A stretch of 64,000 bases of DNA, from positions 151,171,973 through 151,235,972 of the forward strand of contig NC_133389.1 of NCBI RefSeq assembly GCF_047511655.1, given 5' to 3'. Each line of letters opens with the position of its first letter. The first letter of the stretch is position 1. Of this stretch, positions 55,001 to 64,000 are shown in pieces. The position numbers and the translations under genes are program-made. Source of the DNA: Castor canadensis. Lineage: Eukaryota; Chordata; Mammalia; Rodentia; Castoridae. The notes beneath the pieces are model-generated. The model was given only the letters and a program-made list of their open reading frames with translations. It made no database searches and was not told the DNA's origin.

Positions 55001-56529
55001 ATTAATAAGCCTATGAGACCCAATGAAGTTGTTTGCCTAAGATCACAGTGAGTGATACTGCTAATCCCTTTATGGCTTCAAAATGGGTGGTTCCTCTACA
55101 TATTAATAAAGTCATGTTAATCTAGCAAACATATGCTATAGGCCTATCAACATTTGCCAGGCTCACTGTCCCTTATCTTGCTATTGCCATTTTATTTTCT
55201 CATCTCCCAGCACCACTGGTCTGTGAAAAGCTTGGTCATCTATTCTATCCATAACAAACACACCTAAGCTTTCCTTTTCTGCACTTTAAGTCTGTTCCTT
55301 CAGGTATTGTCCACAGGTTTAGCATGTGTAGGAAAGCCACCTGTGTAAGAAAGCCAGCTACCTGGCCTCCATCTGGAGAAGGGTAAAGGGTAGCCTTCTT
55401 TCACTTGTATTTGAGCAGTTTTCCTACATATCGCTCACATAGCATGGGCACTTAAGCTTTCTTGTTAGTCAGGTTCTTTAGTGTGAGGTTGGAACTTTCA
55501 GGCTGAGTACAGCAGGAGAAAGAAGAGGTAGCTGAAGAAAATAGGCAATGAGAACAGTGTGTGATGTAAAGAAACTCAGCCAGGATGGGGGTGGACTTAG
55601 TTCTACTTCCACTTTGTAAATGATTTCTCTCATCCCCCAGGAAAACCAGTGAAGACATCCATTCAGGAATCAGGAGCTTTTTTGCCCAAGGTAAAATAAA
55701 TGATCTGATTTGGTATTTTATTATATGCACAGTATTTTCAAGAACACTGACTTCTTAAAAACAAAACAAAAAAAAACCTGTTCATTAAGAATTTTTGTAA
55801 TAGTGGGATGCCTTGAGTGTTGTTCTCCTGAGACCAGAGAACCATGAATGTAGCAAAGAGAAAAATGTTAAAGTGGATTGCATTAATGAACTTTGGAGAG
55901 CAGGGAAATTCCAAAGTGGCAAGTCTTCAACTAATGATTTTTGAGCATATAAGTAGACAGTGACACTACACTGAACCTTGGATCGATACCTCTTCTCCTT
56001 AAAAAGAGGCAATAGAAGGCCTCCATTTGTACATAGTTTGTAAAGATATCACTTGTTTCTACTTTAGGTTACTATGGTAACATATGATCCATCTTTTCAA
56101 AACTATCTTTATTTTGCAAAGTTGAGACACATGTAAAGAGACTATAATTTTCGTTAAAATCAGGCAAAAATGGAAATATCTCATTTGTTGTAAGCATGTG
56201 AGCTTAATTGGGGAAAAATTTGATATTCATGAGAAATGTCAGTTTAAGTCTTTTTTTTTTTTTTGGTGGGACTAGGGTTTGAACTCAGGGCTTCACACTT
56301 ACAAAGCAGGTGCTCTACAGCTTAAGCCACACCTCCAGTCCTGAAATGTCAGTTTAAGGAAATCCAAAAGAAGAGATAGTGCATGAGTGGGAAGTTATGG
56401 GAAAAGAACAGTGTTCAGAGTCTAACAATCCCTGCCTTTCTTTCCAGCACATACCTCAAGAGAGATACAGAATGCAGAGCAAGCCCCTAGGAATCTGTTT
56501 GATAATTGATTGCATTGGCAATGATGCAG
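42723..56529 (+). CDS. CFLAR: CFLAR (c-FLIP), 5' coding part, seven exons, 3' end outside the window
   Basis: This is the span of the coding part of CFLAR, the catalytically inactive caspase-8 homologue that binds FADD and procaspase-8 through tandem death-effector domains in the cytosol and sets whether death receptors kill or signal. Splicing seven segments with GT/AG borders gives one open frame of 802 nt (267 residues plus one base). DED1 is about residues 7-79, with the RRFDLL motif at 68-73. DED2 is about 97-175, with HRIDL at 165-169. The linker is about 176-245. The caspase-like domain opens near '[13 protein letters not shown]'. Residues matching human H7 and F114, which are used in DED contacts, are H12 and F119. 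The start gives M-A-L-C-Q-V before SAEVIHQ, the same length as the mouse N terminus and five longer than human. The large caspase-like exons are not here. Identity rests on recognising the protein; no database was searched. Confidence 0.96.
43019..44995 (+). other. CFLAR: CFLAR intron, 2.0 kb, largely repeat-free
   Basis: It is bounded by GTAATT and TTTTTCAG. A 14-bp tandem (GTTCCTGGATCAAG) lies near 44564-44590 beside a MER5-like phrase. Confidence 0.8.
44996..45101 (+). CDS. CFLAR: CFLAR second coding exon (start of DED2)
   Basis: This exon completes R99 and encodes V100-K134, including [19 protein letters not shown] and the GRGK loop, which are the first helices of DED2. The acceptor 'TCTGTTTTTCAG' ends at 44995 and the donor AAG|GTGAGT begins at 45102. 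It is 106 nt long and enters in phase 2, leaving in phase 0. F119 corresponds to human F114, a residue used for DED2 docking in established work. Confidence 0.95.
45752..45855 (-). repeat. Monomeric tRNA-like SINE, reverse, in a CFLAR intron
   Basis: TACTGGGGTTTGAACTCAGG ... GCTAGGCAGGTGCTCTATG. Confidence 0.85.
46136..46271 (+). CDS. CFLAR: CFLAR third coding exon (end of DED2)
   Basis: This exon encodes S135-S179 plus the first base of V180, including [19 protein letters not shown] and the second RxDL-type motif H-R-I-D-L at residues 165-169. The acceptor 'GACTCTCTTAG' ends at 46135 and the donor G|GTAAGA begins at 46272. It is 136 nt long, entering in phase 0 and leaving in phase 1. A reverse-oriented SINE starts only about 26 bp into the following intron. 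Confidence 0.95.
46298..46514. repeat. Inverted SINE pair just after a CFLAR exon
   Basis: A reversed tRNA-like unit (46298-46377) and a forward one (46428-46514) flank 50 bp of intron. The first begins 26 bp after the donor of the third coding exon. Confidence 0.85.
47352..47428 (+). CDS. CFLAR: CFLAR fourth coding exon (linker; branch point for short isoforms)
   Basis: This exon encodes V180-R205, a Ser/Thr-rich linker ending S-L-K-D-P-S-R. The acceptor 'TGTTTTTGTAG' ends at 47351. The donor is AGG|GTGAGT at 47429. It is 77 nt and leaves in phase 0. In human the corresponding boundary is where c-FLIP-L, -S and -R diverge. Read-through of this donor here reaches a stop after 11 codons (47462-47464). 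The Asp in L-K-D-P lies in the region where procaspase-8 is reported to cut c-FLIP to p22. Confidence 0.94.
47429..47464 (+). CDS. CFLAR: Putative c-FLIP-R tail by retention of the intron
   Basis: If the donor at 47429 is not used, translation continues in frame for [11 protein letters not shown] and stops at TGA 47462-47464. The product would be 216 residues: both DEDs plus an 11-residue tail. Human c-FLIP-R is also a short read-through form of about 213 residues, and mouse makes this kind of short form. A downstream AATAAA at 48025-48030 could serve as poly(A) signal, about 0.56 kb after the stop. The frame is read directly from the sequence. Use of the isoform is inference. Confidence 0.6.
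   Translation: MSLEQMYGVPA
47476..47671 (-). repeat. Dimeric composite SINE, reverse, in a CFLAR intron
   Basis: A poly(T), GGGTTTGAACTCAGGGCTTC and a B1-like unit ending GGGTTATAGGTGTGAGCC. It starts 12 bp after the read-through stop. Confidence 0.85.
48025..48030 (+). terminator. Possible poly(A) signal for the read-through short isoform
   Basis: AATAAA stands 561 nt after the read-through stop codon at 47462-47464. It lies in old L1 sequence, so it may be incidental. Confidence 0.25.
48224..48262 (+). CDS. CFLAR: Candidate c-FLIP-S terminal exon (12 codons plus stop)
   Basis: An AG at 48222-48223, after the tract TTTTTCTTTTGTATAAATGG, is followed in phase 0 by [12 protein letters not shown] and TGA (48260-48262). 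The preceding CFLAR exon ends in phase 0, so splicing gives a 217-residue protein. The tail L-K-I-L-G-N-C-S is what I recall at the C terminus of human c-FLIP-S, whose tail is seven codons longer. An AATAAA at 48399-48404 sits 137 nt beyond the stop. The segment lies inside old L1 3' sequence, so the exon may have been born from an L1. The AG is 12 bases from the pyrimidine tract, so its strength is uncertain. Confidence 0.5.
   Translation, partial: HTRLKILGNCSV
48399..48404 (+). terminator. Possible poly(A) signal for the candidate c-FLIP-S exon
   Basis: AATAAA lies 137 nt after the candidate stop at 48260-48262 and is followed by U-rich sequence (TTATCTCTCTGTGC, TTTGCTTTTTAC). This spacing suits a short terminal exon of about 200 nt. 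Confidence 0.3.
49290..49500 (+). repeat. MIR in a CFLAR intron
   Basis: ATTCTGCAGATGAGGAAACA and TAACTTGCTCAGCTAGTAAG are the MIR core. Confidence 0.75.
49889..49943 (+). CDS. CFLAR: CFLAR fifth coding exon (linker)
   Basis: This exon encodes L206-Q223 and one base of R224, with the motif L-Q-N-G-K-S-K-E that matches the long-isoform linker in human and mouse. The acceptor 'CCTTATATTTGAAG' ends at 49888 and is weak in pyrimidines. The donor A|GTAAGA begins at 49944. It is 55 nt, entering in phase 0 and leaving in phase 1. Because the phase-0 junction is shared, this exon and the candidate short-isoform exon are mutually exclusive partners of the fourth coding exon. Confidence 0.9.
50013..50212 (+). 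repeat. ID-like SINE followed by B1-like SINE
   Basis: GTGTATAGCTCAGTGGTAGA with GTTTGATCCCCAGCC, then GGGAGGCTGAGGTGGGAC and CATCCTGGCCAAC. Confidence 0.75.
50403..51460 (+). other. CFLAR: CFLAR intron sequence without recognised repeats
   Basis: A TA-rich tract lies at 50405-50428 and a (GT)n at 50948-50960. There is no exon signal with conserved frame. Confidence 0.5.
51524..51778 (-). repeat. Partial trimeric composite SINE, reverse
   Basis: GGATTTGAGCTCAGGGC, the middle-unit hallmark CTCCTATTTATGCATCCTGC, and GGTTGAGATGGGGGTCTC. Confidence 0.75.
51915..52232 (+). mobile_element. Tigger/MER2-like DNA transposon in a CFLAR intron
   Basis: It begins CAGTTGTCCCTAAGTATCTG after TA and contains GGGGATTGGTTTCAGAC and CAATGTAAATGCTATGTAC. 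It ends near TTGAATCTACAGATGCAG...CTATGG, complementary in type to the start. Confidence 0.75.
52233..52560 (-). mobile_element. Old L1 3' fragment, split by a younger L1
   Basis: TAGTATTCCATTATATGTAT and GTTGATGGACTTTTAGGTC are reversed L1 text. The sequence is broken at 52560 by the younger L1 and resumes at 54613. Confidence 0.55.
52551..54612 (-). mobile_element. 5'-truncated young L1 (2.04 kb), antisense in a CFLAR intron, with target-site duplications
   Basis: GACAATTGCC occurs at 52551-52560 and 54603-54612 and encloses the element at 52561-54602. On the minus strand, the ORF2 C-terminal third can be read at 54555-54238, 54340-53777 and 53354-53055 ([23 protein letters not shown] motifs), broken by frameshifts. 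The 3' UTR and the tail lie at the left. No endonuclease or reverse transcriptase domain remains, so it cannot move on its own. Confidence 0.92.
54633..54848 (+). repeat. Dimeric composite SINE in a CFLAR intron
   Basis: GGATTACACCTGTAATCTTA (B1-like), then GGAGGTGTGGCTCAAGAAGT and GAGTTCAAACCC (tRNA-like). Confidence 0.9.
55641..55690 (+). CDS. CFLAR: CFLAR sixth coding exon (linker)
   Basis: This exon encodes R224-K240, including [14 protein letters not shown], nearly the mouse linker sequence. The acceptor 'TCTCATCCCCCAG' ends at 55640 and the donor AAG|GTAAAA begins at 55691. It is 50 nt long, entering in phase 1 and leaving in phase 0. The preceding 5.7-kb intron carries a 2.04-kb antisense L1. 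Confidence 0.92.
56256..56341 (-). repeat. Monomeric tRNA-like SINE, reverse, in a CFLAR intron
   Basis: GGGACTAGGGTTTGAACTCA ... GCTCTACAGCTTAAGCCACACC, with poly(T) before it. Confidence 0.85.
56448..56529 (+). CDS. CFLAR: CFLAR seventh coding exon (start of caspase-like domain)
   Basis: This exon encodes H241-A267 plus one base. It contains [12 protein letters not shown] and then [10 protein letters not shown], the first beta-strand of the inactive caspase-like domain. The acceptor 'CTGCCTTTCTTTCCAG' ends at 56447 and the donor G|GTAGGT begins at 56530. It is 82 nt, entering in phase 0 and leaving in phase 1. No matching next exon is visible in the remaining 7.47 kb, so the gene runs out of the window. 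Confidence 0.94.
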
Positions 56530-59500
56530 GTAGGTGTGGAGGCTGCAGATTAATGTCCCACAGTGGGATCACGAAACAGACTAGTTGAATTAATCAGGGT
56601 GATCAACACTAGCTGATGTAACAAAGTACATTAGACTGTGACATTCATTTCTCACCCAAGTCATAGTCTAGCATGGATTGGACTGGGGAAGCTTTGGCTC
56701 CATCATCTTCTGAGGCCCTGAAGTCTTCTTCAGGGTCCTCTGTGTCTGGTGGGTGGATGAGGGAAGACAGAATGGGTGGAGGATCTCATAGAGGATTTTA
56801 GAGAAAGTGATAATCAGGCACCATTTCCACCTGCACTCTATTGGTCAGAATTCAATCATGGTTCCTGCAGTGGACAGGGATAAATTAGTCCAGCCATATG
56901 TCAGAAGGAAATGAAATGAACTTGGGGAACATGTAGCATTGTGTCTGGCACAAAGTGTAAGTGTGAAAGTTGGTGTGTGTTAGCCGTGTCTATCCATATT
57001 GGATGCTGTGGCAAGGAGCAGTTCTAGGATTCAAGGAACATTTATAAATGAAGACATTCTGGTTCCAATATTATCAGATTGCATTAGTTTACCTAGAGAT
57101 GAAAGCTTCCTCAGGGACATTAAAAGTATGATAAATTTGTATTCACTTAGAGGGCTTTGGATATTGCCTGAGCTCTGTGTCACTTAAATTTGTTGTCATT
57201 TACTTAGTTGTGATCCACTCGTGTGTCACCGTTGTTTGGCTCGGAATTGATTCTTTGCTCAGTTGTTGTAGGATGTCTGACTCAAACTGAATCACTGGTG
57301 ATGCATCAAAAGAGAGTGAGAAGAGACTAGATAAGTAGAATATTGTTCCATTTAATTATCTTTTCCTTGAGCGGATCGATTATAGCTCCAGTTTTCCTGC
57401 TTGTAAACTTCCTTGTAGCATGAGTCAGAACAGTCTTTTAGGCTCACTTAAAATGTTATCATGGGGACTTTTATGAAAAGAGATTCTAAAAGAAGGTCAA
57501 ATTAGCAAATACAAAAGTGAATTTCCCAGTATTTCAGATATGATTCTGCCTTCTCATTTCCTATTTTTGGTTAGATGTGAAAAAGGCTGTCTCCTCAACT
57601 ATAGATAAGTGTCCTTTCCTTCTTAGCTATTAGTGCCCATGTAAGAACAAAGAAGTATCTTCTCAGGATTCATTTCCTGTTTTAAAAGAGGTTGTGTAAT
57701 TGCCCTGCTGGACTAGAGTGGGTCTTGGCCTGCCCTCCCCCGAGAATCAGGGCTCTTTTGACTCAAGCCCTCTCTGCTTCTGGAAATAAAACAAATAATT
57801 GGACTGGAGTCCACTTATAAAACCTTCCAGGCTCAGGTAGCTAATCAACGCTTAAGAAAAAATACTTGTACTCAAATTGCATTGAGCTTTTCATCTGCTG
57901 AGATGAGCCGTATCCACTTATCTACCTAGCTGAAACTAGGCCGGTATTAATTATTAGGAAGTAGAAAGACAGAGTCTCAGCTTTGCACATGCTCTCTCTA
58001 GGTCTCCAGCTCTTCACTTTCCTTCGCCCCTCCTGGGGATTCTTCACTGAGGACTCTAGACTGGAATCCTGCTTTGGTGGAAAGTGGTCATTATTAAGCA
58101 CAGAACTCTTCATTTCTTCTTTTCCATCTTGTTAGCAGTCGAGGGGCTTCACCTATAGTCATTACAGCAATTTCCTCTGTCTAGTTAACTCTGACAATTT
58201 GCCAATTTGGGAAAAGTGCAAGAGTCAGACATCAATAATATACAAAATAATTGCCAACTGAAATAAGAGCTCTGAAAGAAACTAGCCATGATATGATAAG
58301 TCTAATGTGGGGTGGTAGACACCAAGAATATAGAATTTTTTAAAAATCCCTCCATGCCAGGTACTTTACTGATTCTCACTTAATCCTCATAAATAAAAGT
58401 GTAAGATGGGTACAATTATTTCCATTTTCAAGATGAGCAACAGAAACTACCTTCCTAACTTCTCTAGTACTGATAGAAGTGGGATTCGAAGGCTTGTCTC
58501 TAAAGATAATGCTTTTAGCCACTTTGCTTTAATGTAAATCCCACAAGGGTGGTTGGAGGCATTTATCCATTTCTTCACTGTGTGTCTCCAGTACCTGGAA
58601 GAGTGCCTGGCAAATAGGCTCTAAGTGAATATTTGTTGAGCAAATGAATAAGGAATAAGTTTTCCCAGTACCAGTGTGTTTTTAAAACTATTCCTTTGTG
58701 TCTTTAGAGTTTAGAAGACTCTCTTTTTCCTTTTATCCTCAAAAAAATGAGACTTTTATCTGAGTAAACAAGTCCCCTAAATATTTACAGGTTTATTCTT
58801 TCTTGTGTGCAGTAAACATTTATTGAGCACCTATTACATACCGAGCACCATACTTGGTCCTGTGTAAAGACATATTGAGGCAGTGAAGTGGAGTCTGGTC
58901 TCAGGACCATATCGTGAACAAAGGCAAGGTCATTCTTTGATGACTTATTCTCGAGAAGAATACTTACGGAAATCAATAACATCTTCTTGAGGTAGACATC
59001 AAGCTTGGGGATTTGGATTGTTGTCAGTTTAGTAGAATTAAAGAGTAAGTCCTTGGTGTCCTGTTATCCTTGTCAGCAACCTCAAAGCTTGGCTGTCCTG
59101 GGCCCTGACTGGCCATCCTGGTGCTAGACCTTTTGATCTTGTGAGGGCCGTAGAAGCAAGTGTCTCACATCACTGACAGGTGGAGTTTGGGGCTTGGACT
59201 AAGGTTCTGACTGTATTTTGGCTCCTGAATAAGATGGTTTTTGCAGATTTTAAGGGAAACATTTTTTTTTGTACTTTTTCATTGGTAATACATAGATTTC
59301 CTAGAAGACACTGCAATTTCCTGTGTAATCTTGTATAAAAAAGCTTCCTTTTCTAACAGGACAACAGAAGTCACGGAAGCCAGTAGAGTGGAGATGCTTT
59401 GACCTTGGCTACTCTTTGGCTTCCTTTCCTGATTTTTCTTTTAATGGAATGGGCAGAAACCTGAGTGAGTAGCATTCTCCTGTAATAACATTTGTAGGAA

Positions 59501-59916
59501 AATTTCCACTAGGGGGATCAGAGCAGCCACTGTGGTCTCTGCTTATGAATTATAAAGACCAGTGGCAAGTGACACCCAAAATGGTAGGTGAATGCTCTGA
59601 CCAACTTGAGGGCAATGGGAGTGGAGCTTCACCTCCTTGTTCTCATGGCATTAGCACGTTATTAAGGATGATTTCCTCTTGGGAGCAGAGTACCAGGAAT
59701 CTGTGAGGCACTCTCCCCATCCCCTTCTGGGTATTTGAATAAGCAATTTTTCACTTGAAAGCCTCGCATCATTGATGGAATTTCGAATCACTCAGAGGTT
59801 GTGCCACTTCACTTAGCAAGCTCATACTTCACAGCGGGCATAAATCTAGGGTTTGTATAAGAGTTATAGGTCCACTGTCCTTTGTTGGAGGCCCTTGTAT
59901 TTCAGAATTTAGAAGG

Positions 59917-59920
<4 letters not shown>
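56530..59920 (+). other. CFLAR: CFLAR intron (incomplete), no further coding exon seen
   Basis: MIR and L2-like pieces lie near 58345-58530, 58570-58650 and 58795-58865. No frame resembling the caspase-like domain was found. Confidence 0.6.
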
Positions 59921-59956
<36 letters not shown>

Positions 59957-59982
59957 AATGAGAGAGAGAGAGAGAGAGAGAC
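59921..59982. repeat. (GT)n-(GA)n microsatellite
   Basis: A GT run is followed by a GA run directly at the end of a SINE. Confidence 0.95.
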
Positions 59983-60783
59983 TGGGGTTTGAACTCAGGA
60001 CTTTGCACTTGCAAAGTAGGTGCTCTACCACTTGAGTCTGATAGAAGTGCCATTCCCAAATAGTGATCAAAGAAACACTCGGGAACAGCTCAACAAGACA
60101 AAAAGAAAAGTTTTACTTCTGCAGGAGGGCACAGCCACAGACCATAGTCTAATGGGAGGAATACACATGGGTGGGAAGTCCACCCACGTTATATGCCTGA
60201 GGAGACCTCCTCTGTCCCTCATGATGACTGGTTCACACTTGGTCTCACAGCACTCCATGGCTAGCTATCTTTTGGGATAAGAGCAAGGTTTTCTGACACA
60301 GTGACATTTTACAGTTCAATGAGAGAGGGATTACTAATGGTTTATAGCTCTGTGAGAGAATGATTTCTCAAGGACCCGTGCAGATAGGGGACTGGCTGAC
60401 ATTTTGCCTAATGTAGTTAGTGGAGGAGTTGATGTACTCAAAGGAATGATACTTTAGATGGTAAGCAACCAGTCTGAGATTAGCACATCTGGTGATAAAC
60501 AGCTCTTTGTTTGATTGCAAGAACCTTGTAGGGTCAAGCAGCCATTTTACAAAGCACGTAGGCCAAAATTCGGGGGGTTAGCTGGCATTTACACAATGAC
60601 AGTTAGACATTAACTCCTTTGACGGAAAAGACCTGACTTTAGTTGATTCTCATAAGTCACGCCTCCAGTCCATTTTTGCTCTGGTTAATTTTTGAAGATG
60701 AGTTCCCTAGCCTGAAACCTCTATCCTCCTGATCTCAGCGTCCCAAGTAGCTAGGATTACAGGTTTTAGCCACTAGCGCTGTA
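59983..60783 (-). repeat. Composite SINE split by an LTR insertion
   Basis: The tRNA-like unit (GGGTTTGAACTCAGGAC) breaks off at 60038 and continues at 60655 with AGTCACGCCTCCAGTCC. A B1-like unit ends TAGGATTACAGG. Confidence 0.85.
60039..60654 (-). mobile_element. Solo LTR of an endogenous retrovirus, 616 bp
   Basis: AGTC flanks it on both sides (60035-60038 and 60655-60658). Allowing one mismatch, the flanks are the 6-bp TGAGTC/TAAGTC. On the minus strand it starts near TGAGAATCAAC and ends CACTTCTATCA. About 85-110 bp before the end is a polyadenylation-like stretch (AGTAAAACTTTTC) followed by a T-rich region. There is no internal coding region, as expected after recombination between two LTRs. 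Confidence 0.7.
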
Positions 60784-60825
60784 TGAAGCAATTAGATGTT
60801 TTTAGAGTTTAGAAAGATGACATTG

Positions 60826-60905
60826 GGTTGGTGAAGTGGTTCAAGTGGTAAAACAACTGCCTGGCAAGTACAAACCCCAGTACTGCTAAAACAAAACAAA
60901 AAATG
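60826..60905 (+). repeat. Monomeric tRNA-like SINE
   Basis: GGTTGGTGAAGTGGTTCAAG and TACAAACCCCAGTACTGC, with an A-rich tail. Confidence 0.8.
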
Positions 60906-62528
60906 ATACTATATACTATAATATATAAAACACTCCAGTGGGATTCAGGTGGCACCCCATAATCAACTGCGTTAATATTTCAGGAGCAAAATGAATGGCT
61001 AGTCACACTAAGTGGGATAGACTTCATCATTTCAGGAGGGGTTTGCCACAAAATGAGGTGGGGAAAAGTACTTAAGGTTTTCCAAGCTGCTGAGGTTCTG
61101 GAATTGTGGATGAGGGGTTGTTAATATGCAAGAACAAAGTGCATTTAGGCTGTCTGGGGTAACCCAGAAACCTCTCAACATGCAATTGACATTTTATCAC
61201 TGATACTATATTCTCCAAGTACAAGTTAGTCTGGAAGGACTTCCCAGTAATCATGTGTGCTTTATAAATAAGATGTTTAAAAAGTAATTTTGCGTGCTGT
61301 GCATTGTGCAATAAAGCCTTGGTTGGTCTAACTGAACCACTGCAAAGTTGGATATATGCCAGGAAGTCCTGCTTAGGTCCTGCCCTTACCCCCTTACTAT
61401 TTTTTTGTCTGTGTCTTTGTTCACCATCATCCTCCCCCTGGGAGACCTTTTCTTAAGGTTTTCCAGGCCCCAGCTTAAATGATACCTTTTCTGCAACGCC
61501 TGCTGTTGATTCGTGTATATTTATAACTTACTTCAACAAGATTGTAAGCCCCTTGAAGGACAGAAACTATATTATGTGTTTGATCTGTGTCCCTTGTCCA
61601 AGTGTTTTTTGTAAGATAGTAAGGGGAACTTAGTAAAACATGCATTTGGGGGTCAAGTAAACGTGAGAAATGCTACACAGTTTGTTACCCTCTCAGATTC
61701 ACAATGCATATCCACCTAGTAATGGCTCTGAGAAATCTTCCTATAAAGAAACCTACTTTAGCCTTGTCAGCCTTGCCTTTCCCATATGAGGCATACAGAA
61801 CTCCCTTTTCCACTCAGAATATCCTGCCCATCTTGTGTTTCACTGATGTATTTTATATTAATTAGTACCTGGCTTATTAACGGTAATCAAGAAACAATTG
61901 TGAATAGACTGGTGAAGCATTCCATCTTATTTATTCTATTTACTTAATGGCCCCTTTTCATAGGAAGTGTCAAGATAAGCATGCACTCATTTAGATAAAA
62001 ATGAATTCTAGATTAATGAGGTTATGATATTTTATTCCATTTAGCTTTTTGGGTTTCAGGTCGATAGTCTCTAAACCTGATACTATCAGTGACCTTGATC
62101 TTTCCACTAGCAGCCCTGTACTAATTGCAGGACCTGAAGAAAGTCATTTCTGGAAGTATTTCCTAAGGAGTAATTGTAATTCACAGAGCTAGGGCTGGGA
62201 GGGAAGTGGAGTTTCCAGGGTGAATAGAAGAAGTACAACTTCTGCATTTTGTTGAAGTTCTGTTTTCCAAATCCGGCCCTTAAGTATTTCTTCCCCTATT
62301 TGTGGGTGAAGACACAGCAGTAAATGATACACAGGACATGCAGTCTGTCTGCCCTGAGCCCATTTCAGTTTAGAATATGCAGACCTCCCTCCAGATCTTC
62401 AGAGGTATCTTCCATGGAGAAATGCACTGCAGGCTCCCTAATTTATAAGTTTGAAGTGGTTGCCTTTGTCTTCATTAAAATTAATTCTTTATAACTGAGT
62501 AAATACTTACAATTTGTAAGTATCTATT
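60906..62528 (+). other. CFLAR intron or downstream sequence, no recognised exon
   Basis: An L2-like piece near 61535-61600 (ATTGTAAGCCCCTTGAAGGA) is the only named feature. Confidence 0.4.
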
Positions 62529-62766
62529 TTTTTTTCCTTTACAGTGCTGGGGATTGAATTCAGGGCCTCAAGCACACTAGGCAAGTGCTCTACCACTTGA
62601 GCTGCTCCTCTGGCCCTCTCTCACCTGCTTTTCTTTCTTTCTTTTTTTTTTTTTTTTTTTTGAGACAGGGTCTTTCTACTCTTTTTGCTTGGGTTGGCCT
62701 TAACTTGAGATTCTCCTATTTCTGCCTCGTGAGTCACTTGGGTCCTTAGCCACTATGCCTGGCTTT
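62529..62766 (-). repeat. ID-like (62529-62615) and B1-like (62640-62766) SINEs, reverse
   Basis: TGGGGATTGAATTCAGGGCC, then a poly(T) with GAGACAGGGTCTTTCTACTC. Confidence 0.8.
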
Positions 62767-64000
62767 GTAAGAAATCTCATTGGATCGTCACAGATACCTT
62801 TTGAAAATCATGGTTTAGGTATTAATATTAATCACATTTTACAGGTGAATAAACAGAGACTGTAACTTACTCAAAGTCACACTGTCACCATCCCTTGATC
62901 CTATAAATTAGACTGGACTGTACGTATGTTCTTGCTGGTCCAAGAAGGAAAGTAGAAAATGCCATTTGGCATCCTTGCCCACCCCACATCACCATCTAAT
63001 AGAGGAAAATGTGGCATTAATAGGAAATGTCAGCTGTAGTGACTTCAGGCTGTGTCTGTTGAGTAACTTCATTTTCCAGAAGGATGTTGAAGGGCTACTC
63101 TGTCCTGTTCCAAGGCCCACCTGGATTTAGTGTTCTTCTTGTCCTTATTTGTGGTGTTTGGGACCTGCATGGGTTTTTGGCTTCAACTCTGCCTAGCTTT
63201 TCCCCTCTGTTCTATAATATACTCCCTCCATCACATCACAGATTCTCGTCCCTTTCTTTGCCCCTCTGCTAGTGTAGGTCAGCCTTCTGCTAAGACCTGG
63301 CAAGGGTGAGACCTTTAAGGAGTAGAAGTGGAGGATCTGGGACTTAAATTTGGATCTCTGTGGGGCTGCTTTCTCTTTTTCCCTATACCACGCAGTTGCC
63401 AGCACAGTGCTGCATAGTGAGCCCAGACATAGAAGGGAGCCAGAAGGCATTTCTCTCTCCCATCCCTGCCTGTCAGCCTGGGAGAGAGACCCTGGTGAGC
63501 TTTCCATCAAGGACTTTGAGAAGGAAGGGAATTTATCAGTGAAGAGAGAGGGTTTTGTAGGAAGTAAACCAGTCAGAGAAAACAAGTAAACAAGAGAACT
63601 TTGAATCTTGTGTTTCTCTGTTTGCTTCTGCCCCCCAGAGACAGAAGACTCCATGACAGGGACATGTGAGTCCTGAAAGGAAGTGTTTGAAATGAAGTAG
63701 TTGTCCTAATCCAGGTTCTTTTATTGTCCTGTCCTATGTCCAACCTGGGAGTGGTTCTAGGCACCGAAGCCTTGCTTATACTGTGAGAGATGGCTGGGGT
63801 TAGTGTGGCTAGGCCATTTTTACCATACAGAATTTAGAAGTTATCAGCAACCTACAAATCATGTCCCCCATTTCCTTAATAATGATGCTTATTGATTATA
63901 GGCTAAAAGATATCAGCACCTTGTTTGTGTCTCTTCATTCTCAGAGGATATAATTATTCATTTTTTTCACACTTAATTGTGGGCCAAAGGAGAAATGTGA
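62767..64000 (+). other. Right end of the window, no recognised exon
   Basis: A MIR piece lies near 62815-62900. Overlapping ORFs on both strands at 63193-63764 are unrelated to CFLAR and look like chance. Confidence 0.4.

Noticed and set aside
59350-59465. A possible exon after 'TTCTAACAG' at 59359
   Set aside because: An acceptor-like and a donor-like border are present, but the translation does not resemble the CFLAR caspase-like domain.
63193-63654. A 153-codon minus-strand ORF near the right end
   Set aside because: It overlaps ORFs on the opposite strand, has no recognisable domain and does not match a CFLAR exon.

Overview
This is a mammalian nuclear genomic window, most likely from a rodent. 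It holds one recognisable protein-coding gene, the 5' part of CFLAR (c-FLIP, the caspase-8/FADD-like apoptosis regulator), on the + strand. The composite SINEs (a tRNA-derived unit with an ID-like A and B box joined to one or two 7SL/B1-like units) and an L1 family whose 3' end reads 'ATGCACATATGAATAATAA' suggest a castorimorph rodent such as beaver. That assignment rests on pattern memory and is moderate at best.

Layout. Positions 1-24000 are intergenic: ancient LTR, L1, MIR and Tigger fragments, many composite SINEs, and no supported coding exon. Two CpG-rich stretches follow (24060-25010 and 26340-27060), each with a good splice-donor consensus, and they are the candidate promoter and 5' UTR region of CFLAR. 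About 15.5 kb of probable first-intron sequence follows, full of SINEs and old L1 pieces. Seven coding exons then read in an unbroken, phase-consistent series: 42723-43018, 44996-45101, 46136-46271, 47352-47428, 49889-49943, 55641-55690 and 56448-56529. They encode 267 residues plus one base: tandem death-effector domains DED1 and DED2, the linker, and the first strand of the caspase-like domain. The remaining caspase-like exons must lie beyond the right edge, since 56530-64000 shows no exon I can recognise.

How the gene works. c-FLIP docks through its DEDs onto FADD/procaspase-8 and controls caspase-8 activation. Short isoforms stop after DED2. Two alternative short endings can be read here. 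Read-through of the donor after the fourth coding exon gives an 11-residue tail (FLIP-R-like). A separate phase-0 segment at 48224-48262, inside an old L1 3' region, ends in a tail that strongly resembles the end of human c-FLIP-S, an isoform reported absent in mouse. This is the most interesting signal in the window.

The rest is mobile-element history: an antisense 2.04-kb L1 with target-site duplications inside a CFLAR intron and inside an older L1, an L1 copy with a short 3' transduction, a 66-bp micro-L1, a solo LTR splitting a SINE, inverted SINE pairs that could fold in nascent RNA, and two copies of a Tigger/MER2-like DNA transposon. Nearly all short ORFs outside CFLAR are chance frames or translations of SINE or L1 sequence.
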